This document shows, one piece after another, positions 8,698 to 16,405 of a stretch of DNA of 33,138 nt. A model generated the notes under the pieces. The model did not search any database. It had not been told where the DNA came from and was given only the letters and a program-made list of their open reading frames with translations. The DNA lies in the NCBI GenBank assembly GCA_902526865.1, contig CABZMK010000002.1:81534-114671 (forward strand), read 5' to 3'. The DNA comes from an uncultured Alphaproteobacteria bacterium. Lineage in GTDB: Bacteria; Pseudomonadota; Alphaproteobacteria; Methylaequorales; Methylaequoraceae. Every line of letters begins with the position of its first letter. The stretch's first letter is position 1. The position numbers and the translations under genes were made by a program.

Positions 8698-9753
8698 ATG
8701 AAAGAATATCACATAGATAAAATTTTTAAGAGTAGGTGGGAAAAAAAAATGCTCGATTGGTATTCAATCAATAAAAGAGATCTTCCTTGGCGAAGAAGGG
8801 AGAATAAAAATTTTTACAGAATTTGGATTTCAGAAATAATGCTTCAGCAAACTCAAGTTGCTGTGGTTATTCCTTATTACAATAGATTTATGTTAAAATG
8901 GCCCACTTTAGAAGATTTTTATAATGCAAAATTAGAAGAAATTTTATTTTTATGGCAAGGCATGGGATATTATAAACGAGCTGAAAATCTCTATAAAGCC
9001 AAAGAATTGCTAAAAAAAAAAACAATCACTATAAATTACCAATCACTATTAGAAATTCCAGGAATTGGCGATTATACAAGCAGCGCAATATCTGCAATTT
9101 TAAATGATGAAAAATGCCCAGTTGTAGATGGAAATATTAAAAGAATTCTTACACGTGTGTTTAAGTTAAACAACGATGATAAATTATATGATAAAAATAT
9201 AAAATATATATCCACCTATTTAACACCTAATAGAAAAAATGGGAATTATTGCCAATCTTTGATGGACTTAGCGAATTCTGTTTGCAAAGTCAGAAATCCA
9301 GATTGCAAAATATGTCCAGTTGAAGATTTTTGTTTATCAAAGGGTTTGAAATTAATTCAAAATAAAGGAAAAAAGACAAAGAATAAAATTGCTGTTGCTT
9401 TCGTTGTAAGTTACAAAAAATATTATTTGATTGAAAAGAATTCAAAAAAACTTTTAAAAAACCTTTTTTGTTTTCCATTAAGCGATTCAAAAGACATAGA
9501 TAAAAATTTCATAGAGAGTGAGTTTTTGCATAAAACTGTGAATGATTGGCTAAAAAAAAAAAAAATAAAAGTTACATATAAATTAGTAGGAAAAGTAATC
9601 CACAAATTTAGTCATTTTCAATTGAAAGTATTAGTAGTTAAGTTAAACTTAACTTGTAAGTTATTGTTAGAAAACTTTTTTTGGTTAACGATAAAAGATT
9701 TGAATAGTAAACCTGTTTCTAAACTAATGCTGAAGATTAAAGAAATAGTGTGA
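8698..9753 (+). CDS. mutY: A/G-specific adenine glycosylase MutY
   Basis: Removes adenine mispaired with 8-oxoguanine in base excision repair. Catalytic Glu46 lies in SEIMLQQTQV (45-54). The helix-hairpin-helix is LEIPGIGDYTSSA (118-130), with catalytic Asp144 in VDGNIKR. The 4Fe-4S cysteines are Cys196, Cys203, Cys206 and Cys212. A NUDIX-like C-terminal domain (about 228-350) would read 8-oxoG. The start is uncertain. The ATG at 8698 has no Shine-Dalgarno site and touches the divergent gene, whereas the in-frame ATG at 8749 follows AGGTGG and gives MLDWYSINKRDLPW, which aligns near the start of E. coli MutY. The longer form is listed. The gene is followed at once by the PepSY gene. Confidence 0.94.
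   Translation: MKEYHIDKIFKSRWEKKMLDWYSINKRDLPWRRRENKNFYRIWISEIMLQQTQVAVVIPYYNRFMLKWPTLEDFYNAKLEEILFLWQGMGYYKRAENLYKAKELLKKKTITINYQSLLEIPGIGDYTSSAISAILNDEKCPVVDGNIKRILTRVFKLNNDDKLYDKNIKYISTYLTPNRKNGNYCQSLMDLANSVCKVRNPDCKICPVEDFCLSKGLKLIQNKGKKTKNKIAVAFVVSYKKYYLIEKNSKKLLKNLFCFPLSDSKDIDKNFIESEFLHKTVNDWLKKKKIKVTYKLVGKVIHKFSHFQLKVLVVKLNLTCKLLLENFFWLTIKDLNSKPVSKLMLKIKEIV
8734..8739 (+). promoter_or_regulatory. Possible internal Shine-Dalgarno site for a shorter MutY
   Basis: AGGTGG lies 9 nt before an in-frame ATG at 8749, separated by a run of A. This start would give a 334-residue MutY beginning at MLDWY and would leave about 50 nt between the two divergent start codons, room for a leader. Confidence 0.4.
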
Positions 9754-10079
9754 TGAAAATTATAATTTTTATAGCTTTTTTCCTGAATTTTTCACCTCTT
9801 CAATTTTTTGCACAAGAGATCGAAAGTAACTCAAGAAATGATCATGAAAAGGCAATAAAGGCTGTGAATGAGGGTGAAATTTTAACACTAGACCAAATTT
9901 TGCAGAAAATAAATAGAAATTTTGATGGTAGAGTTGTATCTATTAATTTAAAAGACAATGAAAAAGGTTTGTTTGGGTGGGTTTATGATATTATGATGAT
10001 AGATGTTAATAACAAAGTTAAGCAGATAAGAGTTGATGCAGGTACGTCCACAGTTCTATCTGTAATCTCTGGAGATTAG
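9753..10079 (+). CDS. Periplasmic PepSY-domain protein
   Basis: A small secreted protein of 108 residues. The first 20 residues are a hydrophobic signal peptide ending near FFA. The rest matches PepSY: a helix with KAIKAVNEGEILTLDQIL (about 33-50), then strands GRVVSINL and WVYDIMMID ending with RVDAGTSTVLSV. PepSY proteins encoded directly upstream of OmpR/PhoP-type two-component genes are common in proteobacteria and may modulate the sensor in the periplasm; that role here is inference. I chose the ATG at 9753, which overlaps the mutY TGA (TGATG). A GTG one codon earlier is possible. The response regulator begins 1 nt after its stop. Confidence 0.78.
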   Translation: MKIIIFIAFFLNFSPLQFFAQEIESNSRNDHEKAIKAVNEGEILTLDQILQKINRNFDGRVVSINLKDNEKGLFGWVYDIMMIDVNNKVKQIRVDAGTSTVLSVISGD

Positions 10080-10080
10080 T

Positions 10081-10746
10081 TTGAGAATATTACTGATTGA
10101 AGACGATCCTGACTTGAATAATCAAATAAAAACTTCCTTGGAGGATGTTGGTTATTCAGTTGATACGGCAGTTGATGGAGAGGAAGGTCATTTTTTAGGA
10201 GACACAGAGCCCTATGATGCGGTTGTTCTTGATTTAGGCCTTCCTAAAATTGATGGGATTACAGTACTTGAAAAATGGAGAAAAGATAAAAAAAACTTCC
10301 CTGTTCTTATTTTAACTGCAAGAGATCAGTGGAGCGATAAGGTGTCTGGTTTTGACGCTGGTGCAGACGATTATGTTGCAAAACCTTTTCAGATGGAAGA
10401 ATTGTTGGCGAGACTAAGAGCTCTAATAAGAAGATCAGCTGGCCATGCTTCTTCAGACATCGAATGTGGTCCTTTGAAAATTGATACTAAATCAAATAAA
10501 GTTTTTTTAAACGGAACCAAACTTAAACTTACTTCGCATGAGTATAAAATAATTGAATATTTTCTTCATCATCAAGATAAAGTTATAACAAGAACGGAGC
10601 TTGTTGAGCACATATATGACCAAGATTTTGATAGAGATTCTAATACAATAGAGGTTTTTATTGGAAGATTAAGAAAAAAAATGGGACTAAATTTAATTAA
10701 AACTGAAAGAGGATACGGTTACAGGTTGTCAATTGAAAGAGAATAG
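10081..10746 (+). CDS. OmpR/PhoB-family response regulator (PhoP-like)
   Basis: A DNA-binding response regulator phosphorylated by the kinase encoded next to it. The receiver domain (1-118) has the acidic pocket Glu7, Asp8, Asp9, phospho-acceptor Asp51 in VVLDLGLP, Thr79 in LTARD and Lys101 in AKPF. The C-terminal winged helix (about 127-217) ends in the typical ERGYGYRL. The length of 221 is standard. The start is a TTG one base after the PepSY stop, giving MRILLIEDD, the classic receiver opening, with no ATG option. It resembles the PhoP/FeuP group of alphaproteobacteria, which responds to divalent cations or envelope and osmotic stress. The exact signal cannot be read from the sequence. 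Confidence 0.92.
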   Translation: MRILLIEDDPDLNNQIKTSLEDVGYSVDTAVDGEEGHFLGDTEPYDAVVLDLGLPKIDGITVLEKWRKDKKNFPVLILTARDQWSDKVSGFDAGADDYVAKPFQMEELLARLRALIRRSAGHASSDIECGPLKIDTKSNKVFLNGTKLKLTSHEYKIIEYFLHHQDKVITRTELVEHIYDQDFDRDSNTIEVFIGRLRKKMGLNLIKTERGYGYRLSIERE

Positions 10747-12111
10747 ATGAATTCACTAGCAGTAAGACTCTTTTTCAGTGCAACAATCTGGATTATTTTC
10801 ACATTAGTTTCAGCTGGTCTTCTTTTATCCGATTTGAATGAAAAGACAAATTTCAAAGCTTTTGACGATAGGCTTAACCTACTTTTAGAAACACTGATTG
10901 GAGCAAGTAGAGTCGACTCGTCAGATAGCATAACGGTAGTGAGTACAATAGGAGATCCAAGGTTTTTTCAACCATATTCAGGATGGTACTGGCAGGTGAA
11001 TAAAGGATCAAAAACACTTGTTAGATCTAGATCTATGTGGGACCAAGTTTTTACCGAAGACAAAAGATTGATTGGTGGTAGGTCTCAATTTATAAATAAC
11101 GTTGGAAAAGACATTGATAATCAAAATTATGTAGAAAAAAAAAAGTTACATATAATTGAAAGAAACATCTCTTTTCCAGGCATTGACGCTCCAGTAACTT
11201 TTATTCTCTCTGGAGACATAGAAGAGTACCAAGCAAATATTAAAAAGTTTGACAATACTTTGTTAGTGATATTATTTGCTCTCGGAGCTGGATTGATGAT
11301 TGCTGTTTTCCTGCAGGTAAAGTTTGGACTTCTTCCATTAAATAAAATCAAGGCTTCATTATTTAAGGTTAGAAACGGTGATGAAAGCAGTCTAAAAGAA
11401 TCGTATCCACTAGAAGTTCAACCTCTTGCAAGTGAAATAAATGAGTTACTAGCTCATAATGCAAAAATTATTGATAGAGCAAAAACTCACGTAGGAAATT
11501 TGGCTCACGTTCTCAAAACACCATTGGCAGTTATATCTAACGAAATTAAGAATGACAGTACAACAATGCATAACCAAATTTCACTAATGAAACGTCATAT
11601 TGATAGATATTTAAAGAAAGCACATCTTGAATCAGTTGGAAAATCCTCAAGGGAAAAAATCAATATAATTGATTTAGTAAATAAAATGATTTTTATTTTT
11701 AAAAAACTTTACCCAGAGGTAAATATATTTTTAACCCTTAAAATTAAGGAAGCATTTGTTTTTGGAGGTTTAGACGATCTTGAAGAGGTAGTTGGGAATG
11801 TAATTGAGAATGCATGTAAATACGGAAATAAAAAAATTAGAGTAGAAATTAAAATTGGTGAAGATGATAAATTGTTGTTAGTTGTATCTGATGATGGCCC
11901 TGGATTATCACTTCAGCAAATGAATAAGGTTTTTGCAAGAGGTTTTAGATTGGATGAACAAAAACCAGGGACAGGACTAGGGTTAAATATTGTGAAAGAT
12001 ATCATTGAAACTTACATGAAGGGCAATGTTGAACTTAAAAAATCTGAAAATTTAGGCGGGCTAGAGGTTAATATATCGATCCCCCTTTCAAGATCATATC
12101 AAGTTACGTAG
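10747..12111 (+). CDS. Membrane sensor histidine kinase (PhoQ-like)
   Basis: The kinase partner of the regulator just upstream; their codons abut (TAG then ATG). The first membrane helix spans about 7-28, and a periplasmic sensor of about 140 residues runs to the second helix at about 171-191. A HAMP-like linker follows. The phospho-accepting His254 is in NLAHVLKTPLAV, the H-box variant with LKTPL seen in PhoQ-like kinases. The ATPase domain has N-box NVIENACKYG (351-360), DDGPGL (382-387) and GTGLGL (408-413). The 454-residue length fits. Its 3' end overlaps the convergent rnhB by 18 nt. The sensor region gives no recognisable ligand motif. Confidence 0.92.
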   Translation: MNSLAVRLFFSATIWIIFTLVSAGLLLSDLNEKTNFKAFDDRLNLLLETLIGASRVDSSDSITVVSTIGDPRFFQPYSGWYWQVNKGSKTLVRSRSMWDQVFTEDKRLIGGRSQFINNVGKDIDNQNYVEKKKLHIIERNISFPGIDAPVTFILSGDIEEYQANIKKFDNTLLVILFALGAGLMIAVFLQVKFGLLPLNKIKASLFKVRNGDESSLKESYPLEVQPLASEINELLAHNAKIIDRAKTHVGNLAHVLKTPLAVISNEIKNDSTTMHNQISLMKRHIDRYLKKAHLESVGKSSREKINIIDLVNKMIFIFKKLYPEVNIFLTLKIKEAFVFGGLDDLEEVVGNVIENACKYGNKKIRVEIKIGEDDKLLLVVSDDGPGLSLQQMNKVFARGFRLDEQKPGTGLGLNIVKDIIETYMKGNVELKKSENLGGLEVNISIPLSRSYQVT

Positions 12112-12690
12112 AAAACTTTTTCTATGAATTTTTGTTAGTCCAAATTTTTTTATCGCGTTTCTATGTTCATGTGTTCCATATCCTTTATTTCTTTCCCAAC
12201 CATACATAGGATATATTTTTGAATAAAGAGTCATTAATCTGTCTCTCCAAGTTTTTGCTATTATTGATGCAGCTGCGATGCTAATGGATTTTTGATCACC
12301 GTTTTTTATAAAAGTGGTTCTTTCGTTTAATGAAAAAGTTTGTAATCCATCTATCTTGATTGAATTTTCAGTTTTTTTAAATTTATCATAAGATCTTATC
12401 ATTGAAAGATTTGTAGCCCGAAGAATATTCATTTCATCTATTTCGATATTATTAGCAACTCCAATAGAGTAAGAAGAATATACTTTGATGAACTTTGATA
12501 ATATTATTCTATTTTTATGACTCAATCTTTTTGAATCTGTTATTTGAAAAACCAAATTATTATTTAAAATTTTTTTTTCTAAAAGAACCGAACAAGATAC
12601 CACTGGTCCACAAAAAGCACCTCGACCTACTTCATCGATTCCGATCACTTGATTTTTAATATCATTCAATAACAATTTAACTAATAACAA
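12094..12690 (-). CDS. rnhB: Ribonuclease HII
   Basis: Removes ribonucleotides misincorporated in DNA and degrades RNA-DNA hybrids. Catalytic residues visible are Asp19 and Glu20 in GIDEVGRG, Asp114 in IKIDG and Asp150 in AKTWRDRLM. The C-terminal GYGTHEH and GLTKIHRKSF motifs are typical. The length is about 198. No ATG opens the frame: the longest start is TTG at 12690, with further TTG codons at 12675 and 12669, and no clear Shine-Dalgarno site, so the first few residues are uncertain. It is alone on its strand, divergent from the fasciclin gene with a short AT-rich gap, and overlaps the kinase gene by 18 nt at its 3' end. Confidence 0.94.
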   Translation of the reverse strand: MLLVKLLLNDIKNQVIGIDEVGRGAFCGPVVSCSVLLEKKILNNNLVFQITDSKRLSHKNRIILSKFIKVYSSYSIGVANNIEIDEMNILRATNLSMIRSYDKFKKTENSIKIDGLQTFSLNERTTFIKNGDQKSISIAAASIIAKTWRDRLMTLYSKIYPMYGWERNKGYGTHEHRNAIKKFGLTKIHRKSFLRNLI

Positions 12691-12755
12691 CCAAATTTTT
12701 GATTTATTGATATTTTATATAAATTAAATTAAATTTAAATTATTAATTCACAAAA

Positions 12756-13400
12756 ATGAAACATTATAAAAATAATATACTAAAAGGATTTGTTAACTTA
12801 AAAAATATGATTAGGATAAGTATATACTTAATCATTTGTAACCTGGTTTTTTTTTCTAAGTTAACCTTGTCTAAAAGTGTCTTAGATGTCATTTCCAATA
12901 ATAAAGATCTTACTACCTTCAATTCATATATAGAAAAAACAGGTTTAGATCGAGTTTTAGAAAAAAAACTTCCTTGGAACTGGACAATTTTTGCTCCAAG
13001 TAACAAGGCTTTTAAGGAAGCACCTAAGCTGCTAAAAGATGAAATATTAAATGACGAATTCTTAACTAAGAACATACTTATGGATCACATTATGACAGGG
13101 CATAAGACAAGTCTTGACATTGATGAAAGAGTAACAACCCAAATAACTGTTAGTAACAAACCACTGCAAATATATAAAAGTCGAAATCTATTTGTAAAGG
13201 ATATGGTCGTTGTTCAAGAAAATCTCATTGGTGATAATGGAGTTGTCCATATGATAGATTGCATAATGTATGTCCAACCAAGTTCTGACGACGATAGACT
13301 AACTCAAGAGATCAAAGAGAAATATCCAATTACCTCCTGTTGCATGCACAATGAAGCAGAAATTAATTCTTTTAAAAAAGCTACAAAAAATCGTTTTTAA
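12756..13400 (+). CDS. Secreted fasciclin (FAS1) domain protein
   Basis: A single FAS1 domain spans about residues 41-174. It has the H1-like box WTIFAPSNKAFKEAP (76-90), the helix LMDHIMTGHKTS (108-119) and the H2-like GVVHMIDCIMYV (162-173). FAS1 domains act in adhesion and matrix or ligand binding, and the bacterial role is usually unknown. A hydrophobic stretch at about 20-38 is a signal peptide, and the ATG at 12807 (residue 18) would give a more usual short n-region than the ATG at 12756. Neither has a good Shine-Dalgarno site. A tail of about 40 residues after the domain contains an adjacent cysteine pair (Cys195-Cys196) of unknown purpose. It forms a single-gene unit between convergent and divergent neighbours. 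Confidence 0.85.
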   Translation: MKHYKNNILKGFVNLKNMIRISIYLIICNLVFFSKLTLSKSVLDVISNNKDLTTFNSYIEKTGLDRVLEKKLPWNWTIFAPSNKAFKEAPKLLKDEILNDEFLTKNILMDHIMTGHKTSLDIDERVTTQITVSNKPLQIYKSRNLFVKDMVVVQENLIGDNGVVHMIDCIMYVQPSSDDDRLTQEIKEKYPITSCCMHNEAEINSFKKATKNRF

Positions 13401-13429
13401 AAAAAAACAGGCTTTCTTAAATTGCTTTT

Positions 13430-13951
13430 TTATTCATCTAACCTTGGCATCAATTCGACTAAGTTACAGGGCTTTGTTGTCGAGTCCAACTGAAATTTTA
13501 TGATTTCATCCCAGGCATCTTTGCATGCGCTTGGTGAACCAGGTAATGCAAAGATAAAAGTTTTATTTACCAATCCAGCAATTGCTCGAGATTGAAGGGA
13601 AGAGGTGCCAATTTTTTTAAAACTAATGTATCTAAATATTTCACCAAAACCAGGTATCTCTTTAGTAATAATTTCTTTTAAAACTTCTGGGGTAGAATCT
13701 CTTCCAGTCAACCCAGTACCACCTGAAGAAATAATAACATGCGTACTTTTTTTTTTAAGAATTTTAGATATTTCTTCTTTAATAAGGGTTGGTTCGTCTT
13801 TGACAAACAATTTATTGATTAAAATATGCCCAGATTCTTTTATTCTATCTTCAAGAATTTTACCAGATTTGTCAGAGGACACTGTTCTTGTATCAGAAAT
13901 GATCAATATAGAAATATTTAAACTTTTGAATGGTTGAGATTCATTATTCAT
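13430..13951 (-). CDS. moaB: Molybdenum cofactor protein MoaB/MogA family
   Basis: A MoaB/MogA-type protein, expected to adenylylate molybdopterin before metal insertion. The 173 residues show the MoCF fold motifs: ISILIISDTR near the start, SSGGTGLTGRD at 75-85, and ALPGSPSACKDAW at 135-147. Some MoaB proteins have lost activity, so catalysis is not certain. I chose the ATG at 13951, giving MNNESQPFKS and an 8-nt overlap with the end of the UDG gene. An upstream ATG at 13987 would add 12 hydrophobic residues inside the UDG frame and looks wrong. No other molybdopterin genes are in the window. UDG-moaB beside ETF-QO is a recurrent alphaproteobacterial neighbourhood. Confidence 0.88.
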   Translation of the reverse strand: MNNESQPFKSLNISILIISDTRTVSSDKSGKILEDRIKESGHILINKLFVKDEPTLIKEEISKILKKKSTHVIISSGGTGLTGRDSTPEVLKEIITKEIPGFGEIFRYISFKKIGTSSLQSRAIAGLVNKTFIFALPGSPSACKDAWDEIIKFQLDSTTKPCNLVELMPRLDE

Positions 13952-14696
13952 CTTGCAAAATATTATTAGAATTAATAAATTCGTCAATCTCTAATAAATC
14001 ATCCCACATAGTTTTTTTCTCAATTGGATTTCTCATCAAATATGCTGGATGAAAAATAGCTCTAGCTTCAATCTTTAAATCATTATCTTTGTCTTGATAA
14101 ATGTGTTTTTTGCCTCGTATTTTTGTAATTCCTTCCTTTGAGTTTAACAAATTTTTCGCAGCAATACTTCCTACAAAAACTAACAGTTTTGGTTTAATTA
14201 TTTTGATATGTTTTTTAGTATACGGTAGACAAACTGATATTTCTGTTTCGTTTGGAGTTCTATTGCCGGGTGGACGCCAAAAAACCATGTTGGTGATGTA
14301 AATATTGTTTCTTGATAAATTGATAAATGAAAGCATTTTATCCAATAATTTACCCGCCTCTCCTACAAATGGTTTTCCATCAATATCCTCATTGGCTCCT
14401 GGTGCTTCTCCTATAAACATAATATTTGCATCATAATTTCCGTCGTAAAGAACAAGATTTGTTGCCACATCTTTTAGACTGCAATCAAGATTGATTATAA
14501 GAGATCTTAAATTATTAATAGATGCTAATTTTGATTCTATTATTTTTTCAGTTTTTTTGCTTTCTTTCATTTTTTTAATGTTTTTTTTAGGATCAACCTT
14601 AAATTTCATCTTATTTCTTTGAACTGGAGAAATGCAATCTGTGATTCCTAAAAATTTATAAAATTCAATAAAAGACTTTATGTTTTTAATATTCAT
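13944..14696 (-). CDS. Uracil-DNA glycosylase, family 4-like
   Basis: Removes uracil from DNA. Motif 1 is GEAPGANED (96-104), followed by KPFVGEAGKLLDKML, FWRPPGNRTP (139-148) and motif 2 HPAYLMR (216-222). The roughly 85-residue N-terminal region is lysine-rich and ends in the LDCSLKDVATNLV segment usual in alphaproteobacterial members. The classical family-4 protein holds a 4Fe-4S cluster with four cysteines. Here only Cys72 and Cys156 (in SVCLPY) sit at plausible ligand places, and the third place reads Trp (VFWRPP), as I recall for this alphaproteobacterial branch, so a cluster is doubtful. It is divergent from ETF-QO and overlaps moaB by 8 nt. Confidence 0.88.
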   Translation of the reverse strand: MNIKNIKSFIEFYKFLGITDCISPVQRNKMKFKVDPKKNIKKMKESKKTEKIIESKLASINNLRSLIINLDCSLKDVATNLVLYDGNYDANIMFIGEAPGANEDIDGKPFVGEAGKLLDKMLSFINLSRNNIYITNMVFWRPPGNRTPNETEISVCLPYTKKHIKIIKPKLLVFVGSIAAKNLLNSKEGITKIRGKKHIYQDKDNDLKIEARAIFHPAYLMRNPIEKKTMWDDLLEIDEFINSNNILQDE

Positions 14697-14751
14697 TAAT
14701 ATATATTTAATAACAATTATTATATTATAAATTTATAGTGGAAGAAAATAA

Positions 14752-16398
14752 ATGAATATTACAAGAGAAAAAATGAATTACGATCTTGTGATTGTAGGTG
14801 CAGGGCCCTCAGGTTTGTCCGCAGCAATAAATTTTAAAAAATTATGTAAAAAAAATGGTAAAGATTTATCAGTTTGTATTGTAGAAAAAGGCTCTGAAGT
14901 TGGTGCACATATCCTGTCTGGAGCAATACTTGAACCTAGAGCCCTTAATGAATTAATTGAGGACTGGAAAACCAACGAAGACTGTCCTGTTAAAGTTCCA
15001 GTAAAAAAGGAACATCTCAAGTTTCTAACTGAAACAAACTCTTATGAAATCCCTGGAATTTTTACTCCATCAGTAATGCATAACAAAGGAAACTTTATAA
15101 TATCCCTAGGAAATTTCTGTAAGTGGCTTGCAAAAAAGGCTGAAGATTTAGGTGTAGAAATTTATCCAGGCTTCAGCGCATCAGAATTATTAATAGAAAA
15201 TGACAAGCTAAATGGAATTATAACTGGTGACTTAGGGATAGATAAAAAAGGTGAAAGAGGTCCGAATTTTCAGCCCGGAATTGAAATTCATTCTAAATAT
15301 ACATTATTTGCTGAAGGATGCAGAGGACATTTAGGCAAAAGACTTATAAACCAATTTAATCTAAGACAAAATTCTCAACACCAGACATACGGAATTGGAT
15401 TGAAGGAATTATGGGAGGTTAAACCCGAAAACTCTAATCCTGGAGAAGTATTTCACTCTATTGGCTGGCCTTTGGACAATGAAACATATGGTGGGTCATT
15501 TTTATACCATTTAGATAAAAATTTAGTTTCATTCGGTTTTGTTATTGGATTGGATTATAAAAACCCTCACTTGTCTCCATATGAGGAATTTCAGAGATTT
15601 AAGCTACATCCTAAAATAAAACACATTTTCGAAGGTGGTAGAAGAATATCTTATGGTGCAAGAGCATTAAATGAGGGAGGTTTCCAATCATTACCCAAAC
15701 TTTCTTTTCCAGGAGGAGCTATTTTAGGATGTGACGCTGGAACACTGAATACGCCAAAAATCAAAGGAACACATACTGCAATGAAATCAGGTATGATAGC
15801 ATCAGATTTGGTTTTTAAAGAATTGGTATCAGACAGTCGAAATGATGAGATATCAAATTTAAATAAATCATTTATGAATTCATGGGCAGGTCAAGAGCTT
15901 AAAAATGCGAGGAATGTCAGACCATCCTTTAAATACGGCTTGAAGGTTGGTATGGTACTTTCTGGAATAGATCAAATAATTTTCAGAGGCAAAGCTCCTT
16001 GGACATTTAAACACGCGGAAGAGGATCATCTTGCATTAAAAAAGAAAGATGAAGCCAAAATAATTAAATACCCTAAGCCAGATGGAAAAATTACTTTTGA
16101 TAGATTAACAAATGTATCTTTTACTTCAACTTATCACGAAGAAAACCAACCATGTCATTTAAAATTAAATGATGAAAAACTTGCAATTTCAAATAATCTT
16201 TTACTGTATGACTCGCCAGAACAAAGATATTGTCCTGCTGGGGTGTATGAAATACTTTATGATAGCGGTGCGCCAAAATTGAATATTAATTCTCAAAACT
16301 GTATTCATTGTAAAACTTGTGATATCAAGGATCCGTTACAAAATATTAATTGGATTACTCCTGAGGGAGGAGGAGGGCCTAATTATACTAATATGTAA
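14752..16398 (+). CDS. etfD: Electron transfer flavoprotein-ubiquinone oxidoreductase
   Basis: Passes electrons from reduced ETF (fatty-acid, amino-acid and dimethylglycine-type oxidation) to ubiquinone at the inner membrane. The FAD-binding GAGPSG is at 16-21. The 4Fe-4S cysteines are Cys494 in YCPAG and Cys517, Cys520 and Cys523 in NCIHCKTC. The C-terminus has the conserved PEGGGGPNY. The length of 548 is typical. The ATG at 14752 is supported by GGAAGA about 6 nt upstream; a second ATG at residue 8 is possible. The etfA and etfB genes for its electron donor are not in the window. The 3' end abuts or overlaps the TPR gene. Confidence 0.95.
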   Translation: MNITREKMNYDLVIVGAGPSGLSAAINFKKLCKKNGKDLSVCIVEKGSEVGAHILSGAILEPRALNELIEDWKTNEDCPVKVPVKKEHLKFLTETNSYEIPGIFTPSVMHNKGNFIISLGNFCKWLAKKAEDLGVEIYPGFSASELLIENDKLNGIITGDLGIDKKGERGPNFQPGIEIHSKYTLFAEGCRGHLGKRLINQFNLRQNSQHQTYGIGLKELWEVKPENSNPGEVFHSIGWPLDNETYGGSFLYHLDKNLVSFGFVIGLDYKNPHLSPYEEFQRFKLHPKIKHIFEGGRRISYGARALNEGGFQSLPKLSFPGGAILGCDAGTLNTPKIKGTHTAMKSGMIASDLVFKELVSDSRNDEISNLNKSFMNSWAGQELKNARNVRPSFKYGLKVGMVLSGIDQIIFRGKAPWTFKHAEEDHLALKKKDEAKIIKYPKPDGKITFDRLTNVSFTSTYHEENQPCHLKLNDEKLAISNNLLLYDSPEQRYCPAGVYEILYDSGAPKLNINSQNCIHCKTCDIKDPLQNINWITPEGGGGPNYTNM

Positions 16399-16405
16399 AC
16401 TATTT

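Noticed and set aside
13401-13429. Possible terminator between the fasciclin gene and moaB
   Set aside because: There are A and T runs but no real paired stem between them.
13952-13987. Longer MoaB start at 13987
   Set aside because: It adds 12 hydrophobic residues unlike the family and lies deeper inside the UDG frame. The ATG at 13951 gives the normal MoaB start with an 8-nt overlap.
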